DNA from: Christiangramia sabulilitoris | GTDB lineage: Bacteria > Bacteroidota > Bacteroidia > Flavobacteriales > Flavobacteriaceae | DNA: 64,000 nt | NCBI RefSeq assembly: GCF_007050985.1 | Contig: NZ_VHSF01000001.1 | Location: 868,001-932,000, forward strand | Reading direction: 5' to 3' | Notes under the pieces: generated by a model | The model's database searches: none | Told to the model about the DNA's origin: nothing | Seen by the model: only the letters and a program-made list of their open reading frames with translations | In this document: positions 1 to 8,694 of the stretch, piece by piece | Position numbering within the stretch: the stretch's first letter is position 1 | How the letters are laid out: each line of letters starts with the position of its first letter | Program-made: the position numbers and the translations under genes

Positions 1-379
1 CCTGGTCTGCCAGCTGTATATCTGTGACCAGTAAGGGAGGAGAATAATCTTTAAAAGGAATGATCTGTTTGGGTAAACTTTCAAACAGGTTAAAATAGGT
101 AAAACTGAAGGTGGTGATAAAAAGCTGCTGCTGGAAATCGAAAGAATCAAAAGAAACCTTTAATTCATCCTGTCCTTCAACCGAAACTTTTTGATTGGTA
201 CAACAGTGACCTTCCATATCTGTGCTCATCTGCATGCCACAGGTTTTCGCTTTAGAAAACACTGCCTGATCTACTAAATGACTTCCGCAGAAATGTTTAT
301 CTACGGTAAAAGACATCGTAGACAACATCACCATAAAGGCCATGCAAAGAGAAATGATATGTTGAAATGCTTTTTTCAC
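1..379 (-). CDS. HYC_CC_PP family protein (3' end outside window)
   Basis: About 126 residues are visible. The N-terminus is a signal-peptide-like hydrophobic stretch (residues 5-25). The family signature is readable in order: HFCG near residue 33, a CC pair near residue 61 and SPPLL near residue 115. These His/Cys positions give the Bacteroidetes HYC_CC_PP family its name; members usually lie directly upstream of a TonB-dependent receptor and are thought to be linked to metal (often copper) handling, though the role is not established. No ATG is in frame, so the GTG at 377-379 is the likely start. The family is about 130-140 aa long, so only a few residues are probably missing; a TonB receptor may lie just outside the window (inference). 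Confidence 0.75.
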   Translation of the reverse strand, partial: MKKAFQHIISLCMAFMVMLSTMSFTVDKHFCGSHLVDQAVFSKAKTCGMQMSTDMEGHCCTNQKVSVEGQDELKVSFDSFDFQQQLFITTFSFTYFNLFESLPKQIIPFKDYSPPLLVTDIQLADQ

Positions 380-549
380 TGCTTCAAAAATACATAAAAT
401 TTTGAAAGAAGGAATTTTCCACGGTAAAAACCTGAATGCCAGTGATAAAAATCCAAATATAACACCTATTAAAACTTCATTCAGGTCGCCTTCAAAATTA
501 AATATAATATACTTAACTTTATGATTATCAACCTTTTATATCTAAAAAA

Positions 550-1500
550 ATGGAAAACAAAAAGATTATTGCTGTTGTCGGGGCAACGGGCGCACAAGGA
601 AGCGGTCTGGTCCGGGCTATTCTTAACGATCCGGAAGGCGGTTTCAAAGCAAGGGCGATCACTCGCAATCCCTCTTCAGATAAAGCAAAAGAATTAAAGG
701 AGATGGGAGCAGAAGTAGTTGAAGCAAATATCGACGAAAAACAAACCGTCATAAAAGCTTTTGAAGGAGCTTATGCCGCATATTGTGTTACCAATTTCTG
801 GGAGCACTTTTCTCCTGAAAGGGAAATGCAGCAGGCAAAAAATATGGCAGAAGCCGGTAAGGAAGCCGGGCTTAAACATATGATCTGGTCCACCCTGGAG
901 GATACGCGAAAATGGATCCCGCTGGATGACGACCGTATGCCTACCCTGATGGGAAAATATAAGGTTCCGCATTTTGATGCCAAGGGCGAGGCAGATGATT
1001 ATTTCACTAATAACAATGTACCCTACACTTTGCTCTTCACTTCATTTTACTGGGAGAATTTTATTTATTTTGGGATGGGTCCTCAAAAAGGAGAAGACGG
1101 AGAGCTGGCCATTACTTTTCCCATGAGCAATAAACGACTTCCGGGCATTGCCGTGGAAGATATTGGAAAATGTGCTTACAATATCATTAAAGCAGGTGAC
1201 ACTTATAAAAATAAAATCGTGGCGATTGCAGGTGAACATCTAACCGGCAATGAGATGGCAGAAATCTTTACTGAAGTTTATGGTAAAAAAGTAAAATATA
1301 ATGCGGTAGATCCGGAGACTTACAGGAATTTTGATTTTGATGGCGCTGATGACCTGGGTAACATGTTTCAGTTCAAAGTGGAAGAAGAGGAATATTTTTG
1401 CACTATGCGCGATATCAGTGCCACGCGAAGACTGAATCCGGAATTAAAGAATTTCAGGAGCTGGCTGAAAGAGAATAAAGAAAAAATCAAATTGGAATAA
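550..1500 (+). CDS. NmrA-like NAD(P)-binding protein
   Basis: A 316-aa atypical short-chain dehydrogenase. The Rossmann glycine motif GATGAQG is at residues 11-17, followed by the beta-alpha pattern with RAITRNPSS, which typically recognises the NADP phosphate. The central IWSTLEDTRKW segment and YFTNNNVPYTLLFTSFYWENF resemble the HSCARG/NmrA branch, whose members sense redox state or act as quinone/ketone reductases. The active-site Tyr-x-x-x-Lys of classical SDRs is not evident, as usual in NmrA proteins. The gene is monocistronic, with a convergent neighbour immediately downstream. Function beyond nucleotide binding cannot be assigned. Confidence 0.85.
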   Translation: MENKKIIAVVGATGAQGSGLVRAILNDPEGGFKARAITRNPSSDKAKELKEMGAEVVEANIDEKQTVIKAFEGAYAAYCVTNFWEHFSPEREMQQAKNMAEAGKEAGLKHMIWSTLEDTRKWIPLDDDRMPTLMGKYKVPHFDAKGEADDYFTNNNVPYTLLFTSFYWENFIYFGMGPQKGEDGELAITFPMSNKRLPGIAVEDIGKCAYNIIKAGDTYKNKIVAIAGEHLTGNEMAEIFTEVYGKKVKYNAVDPETYRNFDFDGADDLGNMFQFKVEEEEYFCTMRDISATRRLNPELKNFRSWLKENKEKIKLE

Positions 1501-1521
1501 CCAGAAAATCAGTTTTTCTGG
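1501..1521. terminator. hairpin between convergent genes
   Basis: CCAGAAAA / TTTTCTGG stem with a 5-nt loop starts right after the NmrA gene stop and overlaps the last codon of the convergent minus-strand gene. No strong T-tract follows on either strand, so it is a weak terminator candidate. Confidence 0.4.
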
Positions 1522-1943
1522 CCCTTTAGTTTGTAATAATAAAACGCCGGTAGAAGAATAAGAAGAAACAACGGATGGATCAGGAACCGTCTTACATAAA
1601 AAAGAGCCAGGTAGTGGTCTCTTTCGATATTCAATACTAAGTAAATAAAGACCGAAGTCGCTACTATATAAAGCACCCCGTAGAGGATCGTTGAAAATTT
1701 TATGATATTAAGATCTTTAAAGCTTAGGTATAGAATCCCCAAAGACAATACTGTATTAAGAAAAAATCTTAAGGAAAGGTTCAACATTAGCCTGGCCATA
1801 TCCATAGGCGGAATGATGCCAAGTAAATAATCTGATCTGAAAAATTCCAGCAGGGGATCATAAAAGAGCTGATCTTCAAAAAACCTGATGGCAGCCAGGA
1901 AAAGAACCAGGATACCAATCTCGAATACTCGAAGTCTTTTCAT
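1509..1943 (-). CDS. exosortase F system-associated membrane protein
   Basis: A 144-aa protein with about four hydrophobic segments. It has the character of the small integral membrane protein that always accompanies exosortase F in Flavobacteria. The ATG at 1941-1943 overlaps the XrtF stop codon by one base (TAATG), indicating translational coupling; a longer reading from 1988 would run far into xrtF and is less likely. It ends beside a charged KLKGQKN tail. The biochemical role of this partner is unknown; the pairing with XrtF is the main clue. Confidence 0.8.
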   Translation of the reverse strand: MKRLRVFEIGILVLFLAAIRFFEDQLFYDPLLEFFRSDYLLGIIPPMDMARLMLNLSLRFFLNTVLSLGILYLSFKDLNIIKFSTILYGVLYIVATSVFIYLVLNIERDHYLALFYVRRFLIHPLFLLILLPAFYYYKLKGQKN

Positions 1944-2563
1944 TACTGTTTTTTCCATCCAGAATAGATTTTGACCCAGACCAGCCATAAAATAAAAACA
2001 GTACCGTAGATAGCCAGCGGGAAGAAAATTGAATGCATAAATCCCGAATATTGAGGGTACTCGTAAATACTCACCGCGAGGATCACGATTCTTATGATAT
2101 TGATTGCATATATAATAACAGAGCCCGCAAAGAGGTATAAAAGCGTTTGGGAAGTCTTACCGAAAAAGGCAAGAATAAAAGAAGCAAAAAGAATTATTAT
2201 ACTGGCAGAATTACAGCCTTCAACGATTCCGGCTAAAAAATAATCATTCACCATTAATTTCATCGATAACCCGGTGTAATGCATGACCACTTCCACATTA
2301 TCATAACCAATGCCCTGCATCACACTCCCGCTCTGCCGCGCCACCAGCTGTGTAAGCGGATCTGGCACGGGATCATTAGTATCATAAATTCTCAGGAAAC
2401 CACTATAAAGGATCGAAAAAAGGAAATAACTCCCCAGAAAAATAAAGATGAAACGAAGTACCAGCCAATATTTTCGAATTAGATCGAGCAAATTCAGGGG
2501 GTTTTTAACAAATTTATAGAAAAGCAAGACTTCTTTTACATCAGAAAATGAATACTTTTGCAC
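1943..2563 (-). CDS. xrtF: exosortase family protein XrtF
   Basis: Integral membrane transpeptidase-like enzyme of the exosortase/archaeosortase superfamily, 206 aa as drawn. The catalytic triad pattern is visible: Cys in VEGCNSAS, Arg in NIIRIV and His in SGFMHS, each at the edge of a membrane segment. Exosortases cleave C-terminal sorting signals and transfer the protein to a surface anchor; the targets of XrtF are not established as far as I know. The start is uncertain: a minus-strand TAnnTTTG element at 2509-2516 would put the transcript start inside the drawn reading frame, in which case translation more likely begins at the TTG at 2489-2491 (residue 25), just before the first membrane segment. 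Confidence 0.85.
   Translation of the reverse strand: MQKYSFSDVKEVLLFYKFVKNPLNLLDLIRKYWLVLRFIFIFLGSYFLFSILYSGFLRIYDTNDPVPDPLTQLVARQSGSVMQGIGYDNVEVVMHYTGLSMKLMVNDYFLAGIVEGCNSASIIILFASFILAFFGKTSQTLLYLFAGSVIIYAINIIRIVILAVSIYEYPQYSGFMHSIFFPLAIYGTVFILWLVWVKIYSGWKKQ
2509..2516 (-). promoter_or_regulatory. putative promoter -7 element of xrtF
   Basis: TAAATTTG on the minus strand matches the Bacteroidetes sigma-70 element TAnnTTTG. It lies inside the annotated xrtF frame and argues for a downstream TTG start. It is divergent from the plus-strand element at 2553. Confidence 0.4.
2553..2560 (+). promoter_or_regulatory. promoter -7 element of the GAF gene
   Basis: TACTTTTG matches TAnnTTTG. The expected transcript start is about 2567, so the ATG at 2548 would be upstream of the transcript and the ATG at 2578 is chosen as the start. 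Confidence 0.6.
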
Positions 2564-2577
2564 TAAATATTGTTAAT

Positions 2578-3033
2578 ATGCCATTTCAGAAATTAAAACC
2601 CAGGGTTGAAGAAATTCTTCAGAATGAAAAGTTAAGCGTAGATAAAAGGCTTACGGAAATTTGTGAACTACTGGAATCAAATATCCCCTATTATGACTGG
2701 GTTGGATTTTATTTTAAAAATGGAGATAAGGAAGAATTGAAATTGAAATCCTTTGCCGGCGAACCTACAGATCATGAGATCATCCCATTTGGAAAAGGAA
2801 TCTGCGGGCAGGTTGCCGTTTCCAATAAAAACTTCGTAGTGCCAGATGTTAAAGCACAGAACAATTATATAGCCTGCAGCATTCACGTAAAAGCAGAGAT
2901 AGTGATTCCATTATTCGTGAATGGTGAAAATATAGGGCAAATAGATATAGACAGTCATACCGAAGATCCTTTCTCCCATGAAGATGAATTATTCCTGGAA
3001 TGGGTAAATGAAAAGGTCGCAGAGATCTTATAA
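2578..3033 (+). CDS. GAF domain protein, free methionine-R-sulfoxide reductase family
   Basis: A 151-aa stand-alone GAF domain. The stretch FGKGICGQVA ... VPDVKAQNNYIACS ... EIVIPL ... GQIDIDS is the fRMsr signature. Two cysteines, C76 and C100, are 24 residues apart like two of the three cysteines of E. coli YebR; the third family cysteine is absent. Family members reduce free methionine-(R)-sulfoxide with thioredoxin. The start at 2578 follows from the promoter element at 2553-2560. It is divergent from xrtF and followed by a strong terminator, so it is monocistronic. Cytoplasmic. Confidence 0.88.
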   Translation: MPFQKLKPRVEEILQNEKLSVDKRLTEICELLESNIPYYDWVGFYFKNGDKEELKLKSFAGEPTDHEIIPFGKGICGQVAVSNKNFVVPDVKAQNNYIACSIHVKAEIVIPLFVNGENIGQIDIDSHTEDPFSHEDELFLEWVNEKVAEIL

Positions 3034-3058
3034 AGATGCCAAATCCCTAAACAAAAAA

Positions 3059-3090
3059 AAACCTTCAATAATATTGAGGGTTTCTTTTTT
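3059..3090 (+). terminator. intrinsic terminator of the GAF gene
   Basis: AAACCTTCAA / TTGAGGGTTT stem (one G-U pair), 5-nt loop, then a T-rich run. It starts 26 bases after the stop codon. Confidence 0.85.
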
Positions 3091-3131
3091 TGCATACTGT
3101 AGGCAAGCTGAACTTTACAGTTCTGTATTTT

Positions 3132-3227
3132 CTAGAATTGAAATGCGATAATAGTGAAAAGGATTATGAAAAATCCAATTAGCTGCATTAACGAAGACAA
3201 ATAATCTTTCTCAATTTCATTTCCCAT
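3132..3227 (-). CDS. 31-aa single-pass membrane peptide
   Basis: A reading frame below usual length cut-offs: ATG at 3225-3227, stop TAG at 3132-3134. The peptide begins MGNEIEKDYLSSLMQL and then has one hydrophobic segment (about residues 15-29) ending in FQF. A promoter element matching TAnnTTTG lies at 3244-3251 on the same strand, giving a 5' leader of only about 10 bases, a usual Bacteroidetes arrangement. It fills a gap between the GAF gene and the MacB-like permease. No homologue is recognised; function unknown. Promoter plus membrane segment make it a credible small gene, but conservation is untested. Confidence 0.5.
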   Translation of the reverse strand: MGNEIEKDYLSSLMQLIGFFIILFTIIAFQF

Positions 3228-3243
3228 TTTCTTAGCTTTTGCT

Positions 3244-3251
3244 CAAAAATA
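3244..3251 (-). promoter_or_regulatory. promoter -7 element of the 31-aa peptide gene
   Basis: TATTTTTG on the minus strand matches TAnnTTTG, 17 bases before the ATG. No clear TTG is seen at the -33 position. Confidence 0.45.
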
Positions 3252-3353
3252 CATAAGCGAAACCTTGAAAATTAAGTAATTAACGAACTTTAAAATTTTT
3301 AAGAAAAATTATCCTAATGCCTGTGGGAATTTCAGAATTATTTAACGAGGCTT

Positions 3354-4610
3354 TTACATACCGGTCCTAATGGCCTCAACAGGATCAAGCTTGGATGCCG
3401 ATATTGCGGGTACGATTCCGGAAATAAGCCCAATTATTGCAGATACTGCTGTTCCTATTAAAACATTTAAAGGGGAGAGTACAAATTCAAAGTCCCCGGT
3501 AAATTGCGAAGCCACGATAGAAACCAGCCAGACTATTAATAACCCTACCATTCCACCTATTACAGAAAGAATGATCGCTTCGAATAAAAACTGTGAAAGG
3601 ATAAATTTATTTTTTGCCCCAAGGGATTTCTGAATTCCAATTAGGTTGGTTCTTTCTTTTACACTTACGAACATAATGTTTGCGATTCCAAAGCCACCTA
3701 CTAGTAAAGAAAATCCACTTATCACCAATCCAATGACATTAAGCTGACCGGTAATATTATCTATAAAATCTGCAAATCCCTGAAGCTGATTGATAAAGAA
3801 ATTACTAACCTCGCCAGACTTTATAGAGCGCATATTCCTAAGCTGTTGTTCCAGCATAGCCACAAATTCGTCGTTATCCACGCCTTCCTCAGGCTTTAGA
3901 ACGATCTGTGGGAAAACTGTTCCTTTCTTCGAACCAAAGACTCTTCGGGCAAAATTAGCAGGTACAAAGGCCTGACCATCCCTGGAATTATTGAATAGTG
4001 ACTGGCCTTGTTTTTTGAGAATACCAATAACCGTTGCCCGTCTTCCAAAGATCCTGATCTCTTTGCCCACTCCGTTGGAATCGCCAAATAGATTCTTAGC
4101 GATCTCATGCCCCAGAACTACCACTCCAGATCCGCTTACTGCTTCAGGTTCATTAAAAAACCTGCCATCTTCCAGTTCAAAAGCTTCAATATCATAATAT
4201 TCATGGGTTACCGCACCTACATCTACCCCGGCAGTGGTCACATCCTGATATTTTATAGAAGTCCCGCCGGGAACCCCCAAAGCAAAACTTATGGCTTCCA
4301 GATCTGGAAGGCTCTTTTTTAAATACTGGTATTCTTCATAAGTAACATCAGGAAATTGTTCCCTTTTCCAGCGGGGAATGTCTGAAGGACCAAATTTAAA
4401 TCTCATCACGATAACGGTACTATTATCAAGAGCACTCAGACTTCCCGTAATATCCTTTTTAAGCGAATCAACAGCCGCCAATACAGCAATTATGGAAAAT
4501 ATACCGATGGTTACACCCAGCAGAGAAAGAAAAGTACGAAGCCTGTTATTTTTAAGAGCGCTGATCGCAAAATTGAAGCTCTCCTTAAGTACGCGTAGAT
4601 AAATTAGCAT
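3354..4610 (-). CDS. ABC transporter permease, MacB/FtsX type
   Basis: A 418-aa inner membrane protein with the MacB topology: one membrane segment near residues 20-45 (NNRLRTFLSLLGVTIGIFSI), a large extracytoplasmic MacB_PCD domain (about 50-270) and three C-terminal segments forming the FtsX domain, ending GIVPAISASKLDPVEAIRTGM, the usual family tail. Such permeases work with an ATPase on lipoproteins, peptides or drugs, often with a TolC-type outer membrane channel. No ATPase gene is adjacent, so the partner must be encoded elsewhere. Monocistronic; divergent from purH. Confidence 0.9.
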   Translation of the reverse strand: MLIYLRVLKESFNFAISALKNNRLRTFLSLLGVTIGIFSIIAVLAAVDSLKKDITGSLSALDNSTVIVMRFKFGPSDIPRWKREQFPDVTYEEYQYLKKSLPDLEAISFALGVPGGTSIKYQDVTTAGVDVGAVTHEYYDIEAFELEDGRFFNEPEAVSGSGVVVLGHEIAKNLFGDSNGVGKEIRIFGRRATVIGILKKQGQSLFNNSRDGQAFVPANFARRVFGSKKGTVFPQIVLKPEEGVDNDEFVAMLEQQLRNMRSIKSGEVSNFFINQLQGFADFIDNITGQLNVIGLVISGFSLLVGGFGIANIMFVSVKERTNLIGIQKSLGAKNKFILSQFLFEAIILSVIGGMVGLLIVWLVSIVASQFTGDFEFVLSPLNVLIGTAVSAIIGLISGIVPAISASKLDPVEAIRTGM

Positions 4611-4726
4611 GGTATAAAATCAGCTGTTTTAGGTTGATTTAAAGATAGGACGTTCGATCTAAAATTTCGTTACAAAATTAATTCAGAATTCGGCAGGTGC
4701 ACTTTCAGATTTTTAGCTTAATTAAT

Positions 4727-4734
4727 TACTTTTG
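4727..4734 (+). promoter_or_regulatory. promoter -7 element of purH
   Basis: TACTTTTG matches TAnnTTTG; it leaves a leader of about 16 bases before the ATG at 4757. Confidence 0.55.
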
Positions 4735-4756
4735 CAGCTTTAACAAACACAACACA

Positions 4757-6289
4757 ATGAGCGAATTAAAAAAAGCAAAATCTGCTTTAATTTCAGTTTT
4801 TAGCAAAGATGGATTGGAACCAATCGTTAAGAGACTTAACGAACTGGGCATCAACATCTACTCTACGGGTGGCACTGAAAAATTTATCAGGGACCTGGGG
4901 ATAGAAGTTATCCCGGTAGAAGATGTTACTTCCTATCCTTCAATTTTAGGCGGAAGGGTAAAAACGCTTCACCCTAAAGTTTTTGGCGGGATCCTAAATC
5001 GCCAGGATCATGAAGGAGATGTAAAAGAACTGGAACAATATGAAATTCCTCAGATCGATATTGTGATCGTGGATCTTTATCCTTTTGAAAAAACGGTCGC
5101 CTCTGGCGCAACAGAACAGGATATCATTGAAAAGATCGATATAGGTGGTATTTCACTGATTCGTGCCGCAGCAAAAAATTTCAAGGATGTTTCCTGTGTC
5201 TCTTCTGTAGATGATTACCAGGAATTTCTTGATCTGTTGAACGAAAAGAATGGTGAGACCAGTATTAGCGACAGGAAAAGGTTCGCAACTAAAGCCTTTA
5301 ATATTTCATCGCACTACGACTCGGCTATATTCAACTATTTTAATTCTGAAGATGAAGTAAAATCTTTCAAGCAAAGTGAATTAAAAGGAAAAGAACTTAG
5401 GTATGGGGAAAACCCACATCAAAAGGGTACTTTCTACGGTGATTTTGATGCAATATTCGAAAAACTGCATGGAAAGGAACTTTCTTATAATAATTTGCTC
5501 GATGTAGATGCAGCTGTGAATTTAATGAACGAGTTCAAAGGAGAAGCACCAACATTTGCGATCCTGAAACATAATAACGCCTGTGGTCTTGCTCAGCGTG
5601 ACACTGTTCACCAGGCTTATACAGATGCTTTGGCAGGAGATCCTGTATCAGCGTTTGGAGGTATTTTGATTAGTAATGTGGAAATAGACGCCAGAACTGC
5701 TGAAGAAATCCACAAACTTTTCTGTGAAGTGGTGATCGCCCCTTCTTTTTCTTCAGAAGCACTTGAAATTCTTAAAGGCAAGAAGAACAGAATTCTACTG
5801 GTGCTTAAGGATATCGATTTACCTAAGAACCAGGTTAGAACCTGTCTTAACGGAGTCCTGGTACAGGAAAAAGATCTTAAAACAGATGCTTTGGAAGATC
5901 TGAAACAGGCTACAGACAATAAACCTACAGACGAAGAGTTATCTGACATGATATTTGCATCAAAGATTTGCAAACACACCAAATCGAATACCATCGTTTT
6001 AGTAAAAAACAAACAACTTTGTGCCAGCGGAACAGGACAGACCTCGAGAGTGGATGCCCTAACCCAAAGTATAGAGAAGGCGAGATCCTTTGAATTCAAC
6101 CTTCATGGAGCTGTGATGGCCAGTGATGCTTTTTTTCCGTTCCCCGATTGTGTAGAGATCGCAGGAAATGCTGGTATTACTGCCGTAATTCAGCCCGGAG
6201 GATCTATAAAAGATCAGCTGAGTATCGATTATTGCAATGAAAATAATATCGCAATGGTGATGACCGGCACACGCCATTTTAAACATTAA
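4757..6289 (+). CDS. purH: bifunctional AICAR transformylase / IMP cyclohydrolase
   Basis: A 510-aa enzyme for the last two steps of de novo IMP synthesis: formylation of AICAR using 10-formyl-THF and ring closure to IMP. The MGS-like cyclohydrolase domain is at the N-terminus (STGGTEKFIRDLG, GGRVKTLHPKVFGGIL) and the transformylase domain follows (LRYGENPHQKG, AILKHNNACGLA, SAFGGI, and the C-terminal ALTQSIEKARSF ... FPFPDCVEIA). Length is typical. The ATG at 4757 is preferred to an upstream frame start at 4697 because the promoter element lies between them. Forty-one bases separate it from mreB, so it may be co-transcribed with the rod-shape cluster. Confidence 0.97.
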   Translation: MSELKKAKSALISVFSKDGLEPIVKRLNELGINIYSTGGTEKFIRDLGIEVIPVEDVTSYPSILGGRVKTLHPKVFGGILNRQDHEGDVKELEQYEIPQIDIVIVDLYPFEKTVASGATEQDIIEKIDIGGISLIRAAAKNFKDVSCVSSVDDYQEFLDLLNEKNGETSISDRKRFATKAFNISSHYDSAIFNYFNSEDEVKSFKQSELKGKELRYGENPHQKGTFYGDFDAIFEKLHGKELSYNNLLDVDAAVNLMNEFKGEAPTFAILKHNNACGLAQRDTVHQAYTDALAGDPVSAFGGILISNVEIDARTAEEIHKLFCEVVIAPSFSSEALEILKGKKNRILLVLKDIDLPKNQVRTCLNGVLVQEKDLKTDALEDLKQATDNKPTDEELSDMIFASKICKHTKSNTIVLVKNKQLCASGTGQTSRVDALTQSIEKARSFEFNLHGAVMASDAFFPFPDCVEIAGNAGITAVIQPGGSIKDQLSIDYCNENNIAMVMTGTRHFKH

Positions 6290-6330
6290 TTTTAGTACAT
6301 TTACCCGAACCTCAATACTTAAAATACACT

Positions 6331-7359
6331 ATGGGATTTTTTGACTTTCTCATTGAAGAAATTGCAATCGACTTAGGTACCGCCAACACCCTCATAATTC
6401 ATAATGATAAAGTTGTTGTAGATAGCCCCTCAATAGTAGCCCGCGACAGGACTTCCGGCAAGATAACCGCCGTAGGTAAGGAAGCAGCTATGATGCAGGG
6501 AAAAACTCATGAGAACATCAAAACCATACGTCCCTTAAAGGATGGAGTTATAGCAGATTTTGATGCCAGTGAGAAAATGCTCACTATGTTCATTAAAGAG
6601 ATACCGGCACTTAAAAAGAAACTTTTCACCCCGGCTTTGAGGATGGTGATTTGTATCCCTTCAGGTATTACCGAAGTTGAGATGCGTGCCGTTAAGGAAA
6701 GTGCAGAAAGGGTTAATGGTAAAGAGGTTTATCTTATCCATGAACCTATGGCTGCTGCGATTGGTATCGGGGTTGATATCATGCAGCCAAAAGGAAATAT
6801 GATCGTGGATATAGGTGGTGGTACAACAGAAATTGCGGTGATCGCCCTTGGGGGGATTGTTTGTGACAAATCTGTAAAGATCGCCGGTGATGTCTTCACA
6901 AATGATATCGTTTATTATATGCGTACCCAACACAACCTCTACGTTGGTGAGCGTACTGCGGAAAAAATAAAAATACAAATTGGTGCGGCGACTGAAGATC
7001 TTGAGGTACCGCCAGAAGAGATGAGCGTTCAGGGTAGAGACCTTTTAACCGGTAAACCAAAGCAGGTAAATATCTCATACCGTGAGATCGCAAAAGCCCT
7101 GGATAAATCTATTTTAAGAATAGAAGATGCCGTTATGGAAACTCTTTCACAAACGCCTCCGGAACTAGCTGCCGATATTTATAATACCGGTATCTATCTT
7201 GCAGGTGGTGGATCTATGCTAAGAGGGCTGGATAAACGTTTATCTCAAAAAACAGATCTACCGGTTTATATCGCCGAAGATCCATTAAGAGCCGTAGTTC
7301 GTGGAACAGGTATTACCCTGAAAACATTGAGCCGATATAAAGGGATTTTGATCAAGTAG
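6331..7359 (+). CDS. mreB: rod shape-determining protein MreB
   Basis: A 342-aa bacterial actin that forms membrane-associated filaments guiding lateral wall synthesis. Actin-fold nucleotide motifs are visible: IDLGTANTLI (phosphate 1), MIVDIGGGTTEIAVI (phosphate 2) and GIYLAGGGSMLRGLDK (adenosine). The N-terminal MGFFDFLI is a plausible membrane-binding amphipathic start. It is the first gene of mreB-mreC-mreD-mrdA-rodA, the standard elongasome order. Confidence 0.98.
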   Translation: MGFFDFLIEEIAIDLGTANTLIIHNDKVVVDSPSIVARDRTSGKITAVGKEAAMMQGKTHENIKTIRPLKDGVIADFDASEKMLTMFIKEIPALKKKLFTPALRMVICIPSGITEVEMRAVKESAERVNGKEVYLIHEPMAAAIGIGVDIMQPKGNMIVDIGGGTTEIAVIALGGIVCDKSVKIAGDVFTNDIVYYMRTQHNLYVGERTAEKIKIQIGAATEDLEVPPEEMSVQGRDLLTGKPKQVNISYREIAKALDKSILRIEDAVMETLSQTPPELAADIYNTGIYLAGGGSMLRGLDKRLSQKTDLPVYIAEDPLRAVVRGTGITLKTLSRYKGILIK

Positions 7360-7373
7360 GAGAAGCTTAATTT

Positions 7374-8198
7374 ATGCAGCAGATTTTCAATTTTCTTATA
7401 AGGAATAAGAATTCAATTTTATTCTTAATCCTGTTTGCTGTATCTGTATTTCTCACTATACAAAATCATAGTTTTCATAAAAGCCGATTTGTAAGTTCTG
7501 CCAATTTTGTAACCGGTGGAGTATACACCTGGTCCAATAATATTAAAACTTACCTGCATCTGGACGAGTACAACGAAAGGTTGCTCGAGGAAAATAATAA
7601 GCTCAGAAATATTATTTCCAATATTAAAGACAGTATTTCTGTAGAAAAACAACTGGACAGCACTTCATTTGAAGGTGATTATCTTTTCAGAACCGCCCGG
7701 GTCATCAATAATAATTTTTCGAACCAGGATAATTACCTTACGCTTAACCGCGGTAAAGCTTCTGGAATAGAACAGGAATTTGGAGTGATCACCAGCCAGG
7801 GAATTGTGGGTATCGTAGACAGGGTTAATGAGAATTACTCCAGGGTTATTTCCATTCTGAACAGCAGATCCCGTATTAATGCCCAGCTGAATAATACCTA
7901 TCATTTCGGCAGCCTGGTATGGAATGGCAAAGACCCCAATATTGTCCAGCTTATAGATGTGCCAAGGCAGGCACCGGTGAAAAAAGGCGATACAATTATC
8001 ACCGGTGGAAGATCTCTAATTTTTCCTAAAGGTTTACCTATTGGGAGTATTGAAGATTTCACTTTAGATCAAACCCAGAGTTACTACACCATCAATATCA
8101 AACTGTTCAATGACATGACGAACATTGGATATGTCTATATTATTGAAAATGTGAATAAGAAGGAAATTGAAAAATTACAGGAGATAGATGAACAATAA
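7374..8198 (+). CDS. mreC: rod shape-determining protein MreC
   Basis: A 274-aa bitopic membrane protein: one membrane segment at about residues 13-30, a coiled coil near residues 65-95 (YNERLLEENNKLRNII) and a double beta-barrel domain with FRTARVINNNFSNQDNYLTLNRG and GIVGIVDRVNENYSRV, typical of MreC. It activates PBP2 and links it to MreB. It overlaps mreD by 11 bases, so translation is coupled. Confidence 0.95.
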   Translation: MQQIFNFLIRNKNSILFLILFAVSVFLTIQNHSFHKSRFVSSANFVTGGVYTWSNNIKTYLHLDEYNERLLEENNKLRNIISNIKDSISVEKQLDSTSFEGDYLFRTARVINNNFSNQDNYLTLNRGKASGIEQEFGVITSQGIVGIVDRVNENYSRVISILNSRSRINAQLNNTYHFGSLVWNGKDPNIVQLIDVPRQAPVKKGDTIITGGRSLIFPKGLPIGSIEDFTLDQTQSYYTINIKLFNDMTNIGYVYIIENVNKKEIEKLQEIDEQ

Positions 8199-8694
8199 AT
8201 TACTATCAAATATCGCAAGATTCATCATCCTGGTATTTCTGCAGGTGCTAATTCTTAACAACATTAATTTTGCGGGATATATCAATCCATATTTATATGT
8301 TTTGTTCATCCTGTTATATCCTTTTGCCGGAAACCAGTCTTTGTTCCTATTCCTTTCCTTTCTTTTAGGATTAAGCGTTGATATATTTGAAGATAGTGGA
8401 GGGATCAATGCTGCGGCCTGCCTGGTTGCTGCATTTGTAAGGCCCAATTTATTGAGATTTTCTTTCGGTATAAGCTACGACCACCAGAACATCAGGCTTG
8501 TTTCAGCTGCCTTTGGCTCGAAACTCAGTTATATATTTCTTATGGTTTTGATCCATCATTTCGTTTTGTTTTCCTTAGAAATGTTCAGCTTAAATCATAT
8601 ACTCCTGATATTGAAAAAAACATTATTTTCCAGTATATTCACGGTAATCCTAACTCTATTGAGCCTTACATTATTTAGTAAAAAATATCGATGA
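8188..8694 (+). CDS. mreD: rod shape-determining protein MreD
   Basis: A 168-aa protein with about five hydrophobic segments, weakly conserved as is usual for MreD. Identification rests on size, topology, the NNINFAGYINPYLYVLFIL pattern common in Bacteroidetes MreD, and position between mreC and mrdA. It overlaps mrdA by four bases (ATGA). Confidence 0.9.
   Translation: MNNKLLSNIARFIILVFLQVLILNNINFAGYINPYLYVLFILLYPFAGNQSLFLFLSFLLGLSVDIFEDSGGINAAACLVAAFVRPNLLRFSFGISYDHQNIRLVSAAFGSKLSYIFLMVLIHHFVLFSLEMFSLNHILLILKKTLFSSIFTVILTLLSLTLFSKKYR

Noticed and set aside
5617-6099. 160-codon minus-strand frame within purH
   Set aside because: Antisense shadow of a well-conserved gene, Ser/Leu-rich and without a promoter.
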